From Tsukamurella sp. M9C (GTDB lineage: Bacteria; Actinomycetota; Actinomycetes; Mycobacteriales; Mycobacteriaceae), in the NCBI RefSeq assembly GCF_020169415.1, contig NZ_JAIULG010000010.1, positions 1 through 64,000 on the forward strand: a stretch of 64,000 bases of DNA, read 5' to 3'. Within the stretch, counting starts at the first letter, position 1. Each line of letters begins with the position of its first letter. The notes beneath the pieces were generated by a model, which had not been told where the DNA came from, searched no databases, and saw only the letters and a program-made list of their open reading frames with translations. Position numbers and translations under genes: made by a program. Below, piece after piece: positions 33,851 to 42,707 of this stretch.

Positions 33851-34305
33851 ACACGACCCTCCTCGCCGCCGCAGACCTGGGCACCCTGGGCAAGGGCATC
33901 GGCGCGATCTGCTTGTACGCCCTCGTCGGCCTGCTGCTCATGGTGGTCGGCTTCTACGCCGTCGACCTCTCCACTCCCGGCAAGCTGCGTGACCTCGTGA
34001 AGGCCGGCAAGCCCAACGCCACCTACATCACGGGTGCGGGCATGCTCTCGATGGCGTTCATCATCGTCGTCGCGATCTACGCCAACTACACCGGCGGCGG
34101 CAACCTGCTGGACGGCGTCATCTACTCGCTGGTCTATGGCGTGGTCGGCATCATCGCGCAGATCGTCTCCGTGCGCGTCCTCGACCTGGTGACGGGCGTC
34201 GACATGGAGGAACTCATGTACTCCGAGGTCTTCCTGCCGCAGGCCCGCGTGATCGCCGCGTCGCACGTCGCGCTCGGTCTGATCGTGGCGATGGCCGTCC
34301 TCTGA
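33847..34305 (+). CDS. DUF350 (YjfL-type) membrane protein
   Basis: A 152-residue protein with four hydrophobic segments and the DUF350 pattern, [23 protein letters not shown]. In E. coli yjfL lies in the yjfIJKLMC cluster with the YgiC-like yjfC, so its presence as third gene here completes the same module. Its role is unknown; DUF350 proteins are proposed to be channel-like or to support a membrane enzyme. It ends 25 bases before smc. Confidence 0.85.
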   Translation: MNTTLLAAADLGTLGKGIGAICLYALVGLLLMVVGFYAVDLSTPGKLRDLVKAGKPNATYITGAGMLSMAFIIVVAIYANYTGGGNLLDGVIYSLVYGVVGIIAQIVSVRVLDLVTGVDMEELMYSEVFLPQARVIAASHVALGLIVAMAVL

Positions 34306-34316
34306 CGGTCACCGCC

Positions 34317-34322
34317 TAAACT
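34317..34322 (+). promoter_or_regulatory. Candidate -10 box for smc
   Basis: TAAACT lies eight bases before the GTG start of smc and no ribosome site is present, so smc may have its own leaderless promoter, separate from the YgiB/YgiC/DUF350 module. Confidence 0.4.
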
Positions 34323-34330
34323 GGCGTTTC

Positions 34331-37300
34331 GTGTATCTCAAGTCGCTGACACTGAAGGGCTTCAAGTCCTTCGCTTCGGCGACGACTCTGCGCCTCGAAC
34401 CGGGCATCACCTGCGTCGTCGGGCCCAACGGCTCGGGTAAGTCGAACATCCTCGACGCGCTGCGCTGGGTGATGGGGGAGCAGGGCGCGAAGGGCCTGCG
34501 CGGCGGCAAGATGGAGGACGTCATCTTCGCCGGCACCTCCGGCCGCGCGCCGCTGGGCCGCGCCGAGGTCACGCTCACCATCGACAATTCCGACGGTGCG
34601 CTGCCCATCGACTACTCCGAGGTCTCCATCACGCGGCGCATGTTCCGCGACGGCGCCGGCGAGTACGAGATCAACGGCACCAAGTGCCGCCTCATGGACG
34701 TACAGGAGCTGCTCTCCGACAGCGGCATCGGGCGCGAGATGCACGTCATCGTCGGCCAGGGCCAGCTCGCGGCGATCCTCGAGTCCAAGCCCGAGGAACG
34801 TCGCGCCTTCATCGAGGAGGCGGCCGGCGTGCTCAAGCACCGCCGCCGCAAGGAGAAGGCGGTCCGCAAGCTCGACTCCATGCAGGCCAACCTCGCCCGC
34901 CTCACCGACCTCACGACGGAGCTGCGCCGCCAGCTCAAGCCGCTGGGGCGGCAGGCCGAGGTCGCTCGTCGGGCGCAGACCATCCAGGCCGACCTCCGTG
35001 ACGCCCGGCTCAGGTTGGCCGCCGACGACCTGGTGCGCCGGCGCGCCGAGCTGGCCGACCAGAGCGGCAACGAGGCGGCGGTGCGTGAGGAGCAGAATCT
35101 CGTCGCGGGCCAGTTGGACGAGGCGAACGCGCTGGTCGCGGAGCACTCCGAGGCCGTGGCCGAGCTCGACCCCGCGGTGAAGGCCGCGGGCGAAGGCTGG
35201 TTCTCGCTGTCCGCGCTCGCCGAGCGCGTCTCGTCGACGGAGCGCATCGCCTCCGAGCGCGCCCGCCTGCTGTCCGAGCCCGTGCAGCACGCTCCTGGCC
35301 GCGACCCCGACGAGCTGGAGGCCGAGGCCGAGCGCGTCGCCGAGGAGGAGGCCGAGCTCATGGAGGCCCTCGAGGAGGCCGCCATGATCCTCGAGGAGGC
35401 CACCGAGGAGCTCGCGTCGCGCGAGGAGTCCGCCCGCGACGCCGAGAAGGCGCACATGGCCGCGGTCGCGGCCATCGCGGACCGTCGGGAGGGGCTCGCG
35501 CGCCTGGCCGGCCAGGTCGAGACCCTGCGGACCCGTGCCGAGTCCGTGGAGGCGGAGTCCGGTCGGCTCACCGCCGCCATCGCCGAGGCGGTGGAGCGGG
35601 CCGAGGCCGCGGAGGCCGAGTTCGAGCAGGTCCAGGGGCAGATCGCCGAGCTCGACGCCTCCGAGGCCTCGCTCGACGAGCACCACGAACGCAGCGTCGC
35701 CGCCTACAACGCCGCCAGCGCGCGGGTGGAGGAGCTGCGTGCGTCGGAGCGGGAGGCCGAGCAGAAGGTCGCGTCGCTCGTCGCGCGCATCGAGGCGTTG
35801 TCGATGAACCTGGACCGGGGCGACGGTGCCGCCTGGATCGCCGAGCACGTCGACGGTGTGACGGCCGCCGTGTCGGCCCGGTTGTCCATCCGTGCGGGTT
35901 ACGAAAAGGCCGTCGCCGTCGCACTGGGACCGGTGGCGGAGGCCGTCGCGGCGGGCTCTCGGAATCTGGCCGTTTCGGCCATCGACAAGCTCCGCGACGC
36001 GGACGGAGGACGGGCGTCCGTCGTCGTCGAGGGCGTAGCGCCCGGCACGGTGCCCACGGGCCCCCTGCCCGACGGTGCCGTCTGGGCCGCGTCGTGCGTG
36101 ACGGCTCCGTCGTCGTTGGAGGGGGCGGTGTCCGCGGCGCTGGCCGGGTTCGTGCTCGTCGCGTCCGTCGAGGACGCGGTGGCGGTGGTCGCCGCGCGGC
36201 CCGAACTGCGGGCCGTCACGTCCGACGGTGACGTCATCTCGCACGGGGTGCTGACCGGCGGCTCCGCGGCGCGGCAGTCGACGCTGGAGGTGCAGAAGTC
36301 GATCGATGCCGCTGAGGCGACGCTGGGGGAGACCCGGCGTTCGGTGGAGTCTCTGTCCGCGGCGCTGGCCGGGGCGAACGAGGACTTGGCTGCGCGGCGC
36401 GAGGTGACGGAGTCGGCGCTGGCGGCGTTGCACGAGTCGGACGCGCAGCTCGGCGCGATCTACGAGCAGTTGGCCCGGTTGGGGCAGGCGGCGCGGAGCG
36501 CGCGCGACGAGGCGGAGCGCCTGGTCGCGCAGCGGTCGCGGATCGAGTCGTCGCGGGACGAGACACGGGCCGCGCTGGTGGAGCACGAGGAGCGCCTGCG
36601 GCTGGCCGAGGAGCTGCCCGAGGATTCGGTGTCGGTGGGCACGGACGAGCGGGATGCTGCGGCTGCCGCCCTGGCTGCGGCGCGGTCGGTGGAGATGGAG
36701 GCTCGCCTGGCGCGGCGGACGGCCGAGGAGCGTGCGGCCGGCGTGCGGGGCAAGGCCGAGGGGCTTCGACGGGCCGCCGCTGCCGAGAGGGCTGCGCGGG
36801 AGCGGGCGGAGGCGGCTGCTGCTGCGCGCCTGTCGGCTGCTGCGGTGGCCGCGTCCGTGGCGGAGGGCGCCGCGCTGGTGACCTCGCGCTTGGGGCGCGC
36901 GGTGACTCGTGCCGCTGCGCATCGTGATGCGCTGGAGGCATCACGCGCGCAACGCGCGGGAGCGTTGGACGTCGCGCGGCAGGAGGCGACGTCGCTGACC
37001 GCGCGGTTGGCCCAGCTCACTGACGCGGTGCACCGTGACGAGGTCGCGCGCGCGCAGGCGGCGCTGCGGATCGAGCAGCTCGAGGAGCAGGTGGTGGCGT
37101 CGTTCGCGATGTCGCCGGACGATCTGGTCGCCGAGTACGGGCCGGACGTTCCGCTGCCGCCACCGGAGTTGGAGCTTTCGGAGTACGAGGCTGCGCGGGA
37201 GCGCGGCGAGACGGTGGTGCGGCCGCAGGGGCTGCCGTTCGACCGGGCGGTGCAGGAGCGCCGGCTGAAGCTCGCGGAGAAGGACCTCGCGACGCTGGGG

Positions 37301-37915
37301 CGCGTGAACCCGCTGGCGCTCGAGGAGTTCGCGGCGCTGGAGGAGCGCTACAACTTCCTCTCTACGCAGCTCGAGGATGTGAAGTCGGCCCGCGAGGATC
37401 TGCTGAGCGTGGTCGAGGAGGTGGACGCCAAGATCCTGCAGGTGTTCACCGAGGCCTGGGTGGACGTGGAGCGCGAGTTCGTCGAGGTGTTCAAGACGCT
37501 GTTCCCGGGCGGCGAGGGCAAGCTGATCCTCACCGAACCGGGCGACATGCTGACCACCGGCATCGACGTCGAGGCCCGTCCACCGGGCAAGAAGGTCAAG
37601 CGGCTCTCGCTGCTCTCCGGTGGCGAGAAGTCCCTGACCGCCGTCGCCATGCTGGTCGCCATCTTCCGTGCCCGGCCCTCACCCTTCTACGTGATGGACG
37701 AGGTCGAAGCCGCCCTGGACGACACCAACCTGCGCCGCTTGATCTCCCTGTTCGAGCAGCTGCGCGACAAGAGCCAGCTCATCGTGATCACGCACCAGAA
37801 GCCGACGATGGAAGTCGCCGACGCGCTGTACGGCGTGTCGATGCGCGGCGACGGCATCACCCAGGTCATCTCTCAGCGGATCCGTGGTCAGGAGCTTGGA
37901 GCTCTGCCTGTGTGA
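34331..37915 (+). CDS. smc: Chromosome segregation protein SMC
   Basis: A complete 1194-residue SMC ATPase. The N-terminal head has Walker [11 protein letters not shown] (about residues 32–41) and [13 protein letters not shown] at the start. Long coiled-coil arms (about 170–500 and 670–1000) flank a hinge around 510–650. The C-terminal head carries LSGGEKSL (about 1095) and Walker [17 protein letters not shown] with ScpA/ScpB organises and condenses the chromosome. In mycobacteria ftsY follows smc; here the next genes are a restriction-like island. GTG start; no ATG is in range. Confidence 0.96.
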   Translation: MYLKSLTLKGFKSFASATTLRLEPGITCVVGPNGSGKSNILDALRWVMGEQGAKGLRGGKMEDVIFAGTSGRAPLGRAEVTLTIDNSDGALPIDYSEVSITRRMFRDGAGEYEINGTKCRLMDVQELLSDSGIGREMHVIVGQGQLAAILESKPEERRAFIEEAAGVLKHRRRKEKAVRKLDSMQANLARLTDLTTELRRQLKPLGRQAEVARRAQTIQADLRDARLRLAADDLVRRRAELADQSGNEAAVREEQNLVAGQLDEANALVAEHSEAVAELDPAVKAAGEGWFSLSALAERVSSTERIASERARLLSEPVQHAPGRDPDELEAEAERVAEEEAELMEALEEAAMILEEATEELASREESARDAEKAHMAAVAAIADRREGLARLAGQVETLRTRAESVEAESGRLTAAIAEAVERAEAAEAEFEQVQGQIAELDASEASLDEHHERSVAAYNAASARVEELRASEREAEQKVASLVARIEALSMNLDRGDGAAWIAEHVDGVTAAVSARLSIRAGYEKAVAVALGPVAEAVAAGSRNLAVSAIDKLRDADGGRASVVVEGVAPGTVPTGPLPDGAVWAASCVTAPSSLEGAVSAALAGFVLVASVEDAVAVVAARPELRAVTSDGDVISHGVLTGGSAARQSTLEVQKSIDAAEATLGETRRSVESLSAALAGANEDLAARREVTESALAALHESDAQLGAIYEQLARLGQAARSARDEAERLVAQRSRIESSRDETRAALVEHEERLRLAEELPEDSVSVGTDERDAAAAALAAARSVEMEARLARRTAEERAAGVRGKAEGLRRAAAAERAARERAEAAAAARLSAAAVAASVAEGAALVTSRLGRAVTRAAAHRDALEASRAQRAGALDVARQEATSLTARLAQLTDAVHRDEVARAQAALRIEQLEEQVVASFAMSPDDLVAEYGPDVPLPPPELELSEYEAARERGETVVRPQGLPFDRAVQERRLKLAEKDLATLGRVNPLALEEFAALEERYNFLSTQLEDVKSAREDLLSVVEEVDAKILQVFTEAWVDVEREFVEVFKTLFPGGEGKLILTEPGDMLTTGIDVEARPPGKKVKRLSLLSGGEKSLTAVAMLVAIFRARPSPFYVMDEVEAALDDTNLRRLISLFEQLRDKSQLIVITHQKPTMEVADALYGVSMRGDGITQVISQRIRGQELGALPV

Positions 37916-38042
37916 CCACGTTTCGAACATCCGAACGAAACTTGTCGGACGTTCCGGATACCGTCGGCCACGGGCCGGAAAAACGACGCGCGCCGGCGCG
38001 CCTTTCGGCCGTTGTTGTCTGCAGAATCTAGAGTGGTGAACC

Positions 38043-39152
38043 GTGTCCGACTATCGATCTGATCTCCTGACGCCGCTGCACTCGCCTCGGATCGTAGATT
38101 TGTTCGCAGGTCCAGGCGGGCTCGACGTTGCCGCAACGTGGCTTGGAGTGGAGTCGGTGGGGATAGAGCTCGATCGCTCGGCGTGCGCGACACGAGAAGC
38201 GGCCGGACTTCAGTATATTAACTGTGATGTACGCGATGTTGACGCGCTCGAGTTTCTTGATCACAACGTCCTGGCGGGGGGGCCGCCGTGCCAGACCTTC
38301 ACTGTTGCGGGCAACGGGGCCGGGAGAAGGCAGCTCGACCTGGTGCTTCATCTCGTGAGTCTCCTCGGGCAGGGCCGCTCGGGAGAGGTCAAGGCCTTGT
38401 TGTCGGAGATGGACGACGAACGCACCGGGCTGGTACTTCAGCCACTGATCTGGGCGCTAAAGCGGGCTGCGTTTGATGAGCCATTCGAGGCGATCGTGCT
38501 CGAGCAGGTACCCGCGGTGCTCCCCGTGTGGCTGGCAATGGCAGAGGTGCTCCGCAAACGTGGTTACGGCGTCAAGTGCGACGTTCTATACACGGAGGAA
38601 TACGGCGTTCCCCAGACAAGGCGCCGCGCAGTCATGGTCGCGCGCTACGGAATCCCTGACCGCCTTGTAGCACTCCCGGCTGCAACCCATGATCGCTTCG
38701 ACAGAAGGCGACCGGTGATGGGCCAGAATGTGAAGTCGATGGGAGAGGTCCTGCCTGAGTTGGGCGAATTCACTGTCGTATCCAATTATGGATCCGGTGG
38801 TGTCTCGACTGCACGGGGACGCCGGAAGTCGAGTGCTCCTTCGTTCACTGTGACAGGCAAGATCTCTCGCAATCGGGTCGTGTTAGACGATGGTTCTGAG
38901 TTGCGATTCACGCCTGACCAGGCCGGCAGGCTACAGACGTTCCCGCCGAAGTTTCCCTGGCAGGGTAGGGACATACCGCAGCAAATCGGGAACGCAGTTC
39001 CCCCGGTGTTAGCTGTGCACGTCCTAGCGTCGGTGTTCGGTTGGAGCGACGCCCGCCGGGACTTGGCGTTGGAGGCGGTCGGATGCGATTGGGTGCGCGA
39101 TCTTGCGGGTGATAGTCGTGCCGCACAGGAACAACAATTCGTGCTCGCATAG
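38043..39152 (+). CDS. DNA (cytosine-5) methyltransferase of the defence island
   Basis: A 369-residue C5 methyltransferase. RIVDLFAGPGGLD (motif I, residues 16–28), GGPPCQTF with catalytic Cys83 (motif IV), EQVP where ENV is usual (motif VI, residues 154–157), QTRRR (motif VIII) and GNAVPP (motif X) are all present. It should methylate cytosine in a short target to mark self DNA. The target-recognition region between motifs VIII and IX is about 100 residues; specificity cannot be read. GTG start with TAGAGT eight bases upstream. It begins the island 127 bases after smc, in DNA with more A/T than the flanks. Confidence 0.93.
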   Translation: MSDYRSDLLTPLHSPRIVDLFAGPGGLDVAATWLGVESVGIELDRSACATREAAGLQYINCDVRDVDALEFLDHNVLAGGPPCQTFTVAGNGAGRRQLDLVLHLVSLLGQGRSGEVKALLSEMDDERTGLVLQPLIWALKRAAFDEPFEAIVLEQVPAVLPVWLAMAEVLRKRGYGVKCDVLYTEEYGVPQTRRRAVMVARYGIPDRLVALPAATHDRFDRRRPVMGQNVKSMGEVLPELGEFTVVSNYGSGGVSTARGRRKSSAPSFTVTGKISRNRVVLDDGSELRFTPDQAGRLQTFPPKFPWQGRDIPQQIGNAVPPVLAVHVLASVFGWSDARRDLALEAVGCDWVRDLAGDSRAAQEQQFVLA

Positions 39153-39283
39153 CGGTCACCTGCCGTGCAAACGGTTGTTGTGGTCTGTCGACCGGAGACC
39201 TTGAGCCGTCCGAGTGCGCAGCGAGCGCCTGGATGGCTAGGGCTATATGATGCCCGTGTTGTGGCGGAGGACCAGGAGCGGCG

Positions 39284-40960
39284 ATGAATTCAGCGATCAA
39301 CTCACACGGAGGCTCCGAGCCGGGATTGGTTCTGAGGTTCGATCCACACACGATCGAACACCTTGGGTCGAACATGTATTCTCGCCTTCCGAACGCCGTC
39401 GCCGAGCTGGTGGCAAACGCATACGACGCTGATGCGAAGACGATCAGCGTGAAGATCGACGGTAGTGGCGATAGTCAGAGCATCGTGGTCGCGGATGATG
39501 GCCATGGAATGTCGAGATCTGACCTTCGCGACAAGTACCTGAGAATCGGTCGGAACAGACGAGGAGCGAATAATCTTGCGTCGTCGGAGAGCGGCCGGCG
39601 AATGGTGTCTGGAAAGAAGGGGCTCGGAAAGCTCGCCCTATTTGGCATCGGTCATCAAATTGATGTTCGGACTACGCGGGAAGGGGAATCGGTTCAGAAC
39701 TTACTCGCCATGAGCTGGGACGATCTGATCACCACCGAGGATGGAGATTATCAGCCGCATTACGAAATTGCCGCCACCGATCCGTCAAGCCACGGGACAT
39801 CGGTGACTGTTTCCAAGCTCACGAGAGTGAGTAATATCAGCCCGTCCCAACTTGCTGAGAGTCTATCGCGACTCTTTCACTACAGCGACAGTGAAGTGGA
39901 GCTGACTGTTGTTGGTCGTGATGGAAGTCGTCATTCCGTGACCCGGGACTTGAGGCTGAATTCCGTCGCTACCGAGTTTGAATGGCCAGTTCCGGAAGGT
40001 CTTCCAGATTCGGGCGAACGCTTGTCCGAACAGGGGGTCACGGGCCTGATTATTGCTGCAGAGAAGCCGCTTCCGACTCAGATGCGAGGTATTTCAGTTT
40101 ACGCCAGCGGGCGGCTCGCGAACGAGCCGGAGTTCTTCGGTGCTTCGGACTCCAGCTACGCGTACGCGTACCTATCGGGATATGTCGTCGTAGATGCCCT
40201 GGATGAGATTCGCCCTGATGTTGTCGCGACGGACCGGCGAGGTGTGAATTGGGACCACGCGGAGGCAGCTGAAGTGCGCGCCATTCTTCGGACAATGATC
40301 GAAGAGATCGCTCAGCTCAGGCGGCGCCTGCGGGCGGACAAAAAGAAGCGGCAGGTTGAAGAAGAGGCTGGGGTTGACTCTGATGAATGGGTCGACACAG
40401 TGGTGGGGCCAGAGAAAGAGCCGCTGCGTGAATTGATTGGAATCATCGAGTCCGATGAAACCGACATGAGCGATCAAGATCGGGGTAACGCGGTCCGAAG
40501 CCTGAAAGAGATCGCGCCCCCTTATGCAAACTTGGTGTGGCGCCACCTTCATCCGAGTATTCGGGCTACGTCCGAGGGGTACTTCAAGGCGGGCGACTAC
40601 CATCAAGCGCTGGTTGAGGCATGTAAGCGGTACGTTTCGGATCTGAGGGCAGCGGCCAATCTTCCAAATGAATCAGAGTCGAGTCTATTCGGGAAAGCTC
40701 TAGGAGAGCACGGATCGCTAAGCTTCTCACGAAAGTTTCAGACAGGAAGCTTGGTTATCTCGGGTGAGTCGGCGAAAAACTTGGAGAACGGTCAGCTTCA
40801 GTTGTCGAAAGCGATCTGGATGGCCTTTAGAAACCCTCTGTCGCATGAGCCCCTCGAGACTATCAGGAGCCTCGGGGTGATAAGTCATGCCGATTGTTTG
40901 GATGCGCTCAGTCTGATGTCTTACCTTAGGCGGCGTGTGGACGACTGTGTGGCGACCTGA
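39284..40960 (+). CDS. MORC/MutL-like GHKL ATPase of the defence island
   Basis: A 558-residue protein with a GHKL ATPase fold at the N-terminus: N-box AVAELVANAYDAD (Glu41, Asn45, Asp48), DDGHGM (71–76, ATP-binding G1 box) and SGKKGLGKLALFGIG (109–123, G2 box). RIGRNRRGAN and the Lys/Arg-rich segment near 345–360 (DKKKRQ) match MORC-type prokaryotic ATPases, which are found with methyltransferases and nucleases in predicted restriction systems. The C-terminal half is helical with no catalytic motif I recognise. SD GGAGGACCAGGAG precedes the ATG. Probably an ATP-driven clamp that couples DNA sensing to cleavage; inference from the family. Confidence 0.85.
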   Translation: MNSAINSHGGSEPGLVLRFDPHTIEHLGSNMYSRLPNAVAELVANAYDADAKTISVKIDGSGDSQSIVVADDGHGMSRSDLRDKYLRIGRNRRGANNLASSESGRRMVSGKKGLGKLALFGIGHQIDVRTTREGESVQNLLAMSWDDLITTEDGDYQPHYEIAATDPSSHGTSVTVSKLTRVSNISPSQLAESLSRLFHYSDSEVELTVVGRDGSRHSVTRDLRLNSVATEFEWPVPEGLPDSGERLSEQGVTGLIIAAEKPLPTQMRGISVYASGRLANEPEFFGASDSSYAYAYLSGYVVVDALDEIRPDVVATDRRGVNWDHAEAAEVRAILRTMIEEIAQLRRRLRADKKKRQVEEEAGVDSDEWVDTVVGPEKEPLRELIGIIESDETDMSDQDRGNAVRSLKEIAPPYANLVWRHLHPSIRATSEGYFKAGDYHQALVEACKRYVSDLRAAANLPNESESSLFGKALGEHGSLSFSRKFQTGSLVISGESAKNLENGQLQLSKAIWMAFRNPLSHEPLETIRSLGVISHADCLDALSLMSYLRRRVDDCVAT

Positions 40961-41055
40961 AGAGGCAGAAAAATGAGACATTCTGTGCGGACGGGAATTC
41001 GGCCGAAATTGAGTTCGCTTTGAGGGCAGGAATCAGGGCGACGGCGGCGTCGGCA

Positions 41056-41805
41056 CTATCGATGACGCGCTTCATTTGTCGCCTGCAGAATGTTTCGGAG
41101 TAGCTCGCGAATCTGAGGTGTGTCCATGCTCTCGAACGAGACGAAGGTCGTCAACCGCAGGATTCGTTTCAGGAAGTCGCGTAGGAGGTCTCGCTTCCGG
41201 TCATCGGATCCGAATTCTGACCAGACAGTGACGATTGCGCGTACAAGAGCGGGGCTAGCGCCGAGTGAAGCTCGGCGCTCGTAAATCTGTCCGAAGGCTT
41301 CGCCGCCGATCATCTCCAGCGCCTCGTACGGATCCGACGAGGTGTTGGACCAAACGAGCTGAGCGCGCCACCAGAGCCGTCCGAAAGTGTGCCGGGTGAG
41401 GTCAGTGCCCAACACTCTGTCACGGATCGGGTTGGGAAAGCGCCAATGCGTGACGTCCGGAAGGAGAACGGCGGCGAAGAACGCCCAGACGTCTCCTGAA
41501 CTCGCCTCCGCCGGCACCATGGCGAGTTCGGAGTGGAGGTAGCGCGCGACAACGATGTCGAAACGGTTCCGATCGTCTGCTGACGTCGACTCGGGAAACC
41601 CGGACTCGAGTGCGAGCGAGAGGACGGCTTTCCGATGTTGGTTCAGATCAGCCTCGGCGACCCGCGTCCCTCCGGTAGCGACGAACACCGCGGCTGGATG
41701 TGCCGTCCTCGCTCCCCGGGACAGGTCGCTGATCGACGAGTTCGCCTGCTCGGCGAACAGTTGCTCCGCAGCGGCGGGTAGGAGACGGGGATACAGCTGA
41801 GTCAT
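41056..41805 (-). CDS. Uncharacterised island protein (DUF6339-like), last gene of operon
   Basis: A 249-residue protein I place only tentatively with the DUF6339 group reported next to Z1-type ATPases. It is mostly helical, with no nuclease or nucleotide motif visible: LYPRLLPAAAEQLFAEQ at the start, and WAFFAAVLLPDVTHWRFPNP ... RHTFGRLWWRAQLVWS in the middle are the best conserved-looking parts. Its ATG overlaps the stop of the preceding gene by four bases (ATGA), so it is made together with the Z1 module. Probably a structural or targeting subunit. Confidence 0.6.
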   Translation of the reverse strand: MTQLYPRLLPAAAEQLFAEQANSSISDLSRGARTAHPAAVFVATGGTRVAEADLNQHRKAVLSLALESGFPESTSADDRNRFDIVVARYLHSELAMVPAEASSGDVWAFFAAVLLPDVTHWRFPNPIRDRVLGTDLTRHTFGRLWWRAQLVWSNTSSDPYEALEMIGGEAFGQIYERRASLGASPALVRAIVTVWSEFGSDDRKRDLLRDFLKRILRLTTFVSFESMDTPQIRELLRNILQATNEARHR

Positions 41806-42707
41806 GCTTTGCCTCCGATGGTGTGCACCGCTCCCTGCACCTCAGCGCTGAACAACGTCGGCAGAGTGTTCCTTCGGACGCGGAGGTCTTGGACATCTTG
41901 ATCGGGGAACAGGCGCTGGACCAACGACTGGAGCATTCGCCCGAGGCTCTCGTCCGGGTAGTCGACATCGTGATCGAAGTCCGCATCGCTGAGTGCGTGT
42001 TCGACGAGCTGCCGCGCGACATCCGCGTGGACGGAGCGGATGGTGGCGAGTTGATCCGCAGAGGCAGTCGAGGCGTTCTCGAACGCCGCGGCGACAGCAC
42101 CATTGGATTGGTTGATGCACAGCAGCAGGGATCCCATAGCCGCGCTGTCGAGATCCCCGGCGATCTGGACGAACCAGGTGGACTGCTCGGGAAGGTTGGT
42201 CAGCGCGAAATCGATAATGGTGACGGGGAATTGGGGAGCGTCATCCTCGAGTCGAACCGTGGTCGACTCGTCCCAGAGCACCGATCCGGGGAGGTGTGCG
42301 GTGAACGGTGCGACGGGAAGTGATCGTGGTTCTGCGAGACACACGATCGTCCTGATCGTGAGGGTCCCGCCGATCTCGGATCCGTAGAGCGTGCAGTCGA
42401 TGTCGATCTCGTGCCGGCCGTCGACCAGCTGCTGGAACGCCCGCCGTCGTTGACGCGACCCGCTCGACTCCCACACGACGGATGTGTGCAGGGGCGTGGA
42501 AGGGGGAAGCTCCGCATCGCTGTAGATCGCCGGGAGGTCCAGGCGCACCCGGCGTGAGATCTGGAGGTCGGTATTGTAATCCCACTCGGGGATCTCGTTC
42601 GGTAGCTCTCCGAGCTCTGCTTGGCCGATGACGAGAAGCCATGGAGATGCGAGTATCCGGGATGCGGCCGGGATCTTGTACGGCAGCGCAACGTTAGGCA
42701 TCGGCAT
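41802..42707 (-). CDS. Uncharacterised island protein, mixed alpha/beta
   Basis: A 301-residue protein that I do not recognise. The first two thirds are beta-rich (LASPWLLVIGQAELGELP, GRHEIDIDCTLYGSEIGGTLTIRTIVCLAEP), with a helical C-terminal part ending ...LFSAEVQGAVHTIGGKA. No catalytic motif, signal or membrane segment is evident. It overlaps the GHKL gene before it by 14 bases and the 249-residue gene after it by four, so it is an obligate part of the five-gene unit. It may recognise DNA or hold the complex together; no function is claimed. Confidence 0.6.
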   Translation of the reverse strand: MPMPNVALPYKIPAASRILASPWLLVIGQAELGELPNEIPEWDYNTDLQISRRVRLDLPAIYSDAELPPSTPLHTSVVWESSGSRQRRRAFQQLVDGRHEIDIDCTLYGSEIGGTLTIRTIVCLAEPRSLPVAPFTAHLPGSVLWDESTTVRLEDDAPQFPVTIIDFALTNLPEQSTWFVQIAGDLDSAAMGSLLLCINQSNGAVAAAFENASTASADQLATIRSVHADVARQLVEHALSDADFDHDVDYPDESLGRMLQSLVQRLFPDQDVQDLRVRRNTLPTLFSAEVQGAVHTIGGKA

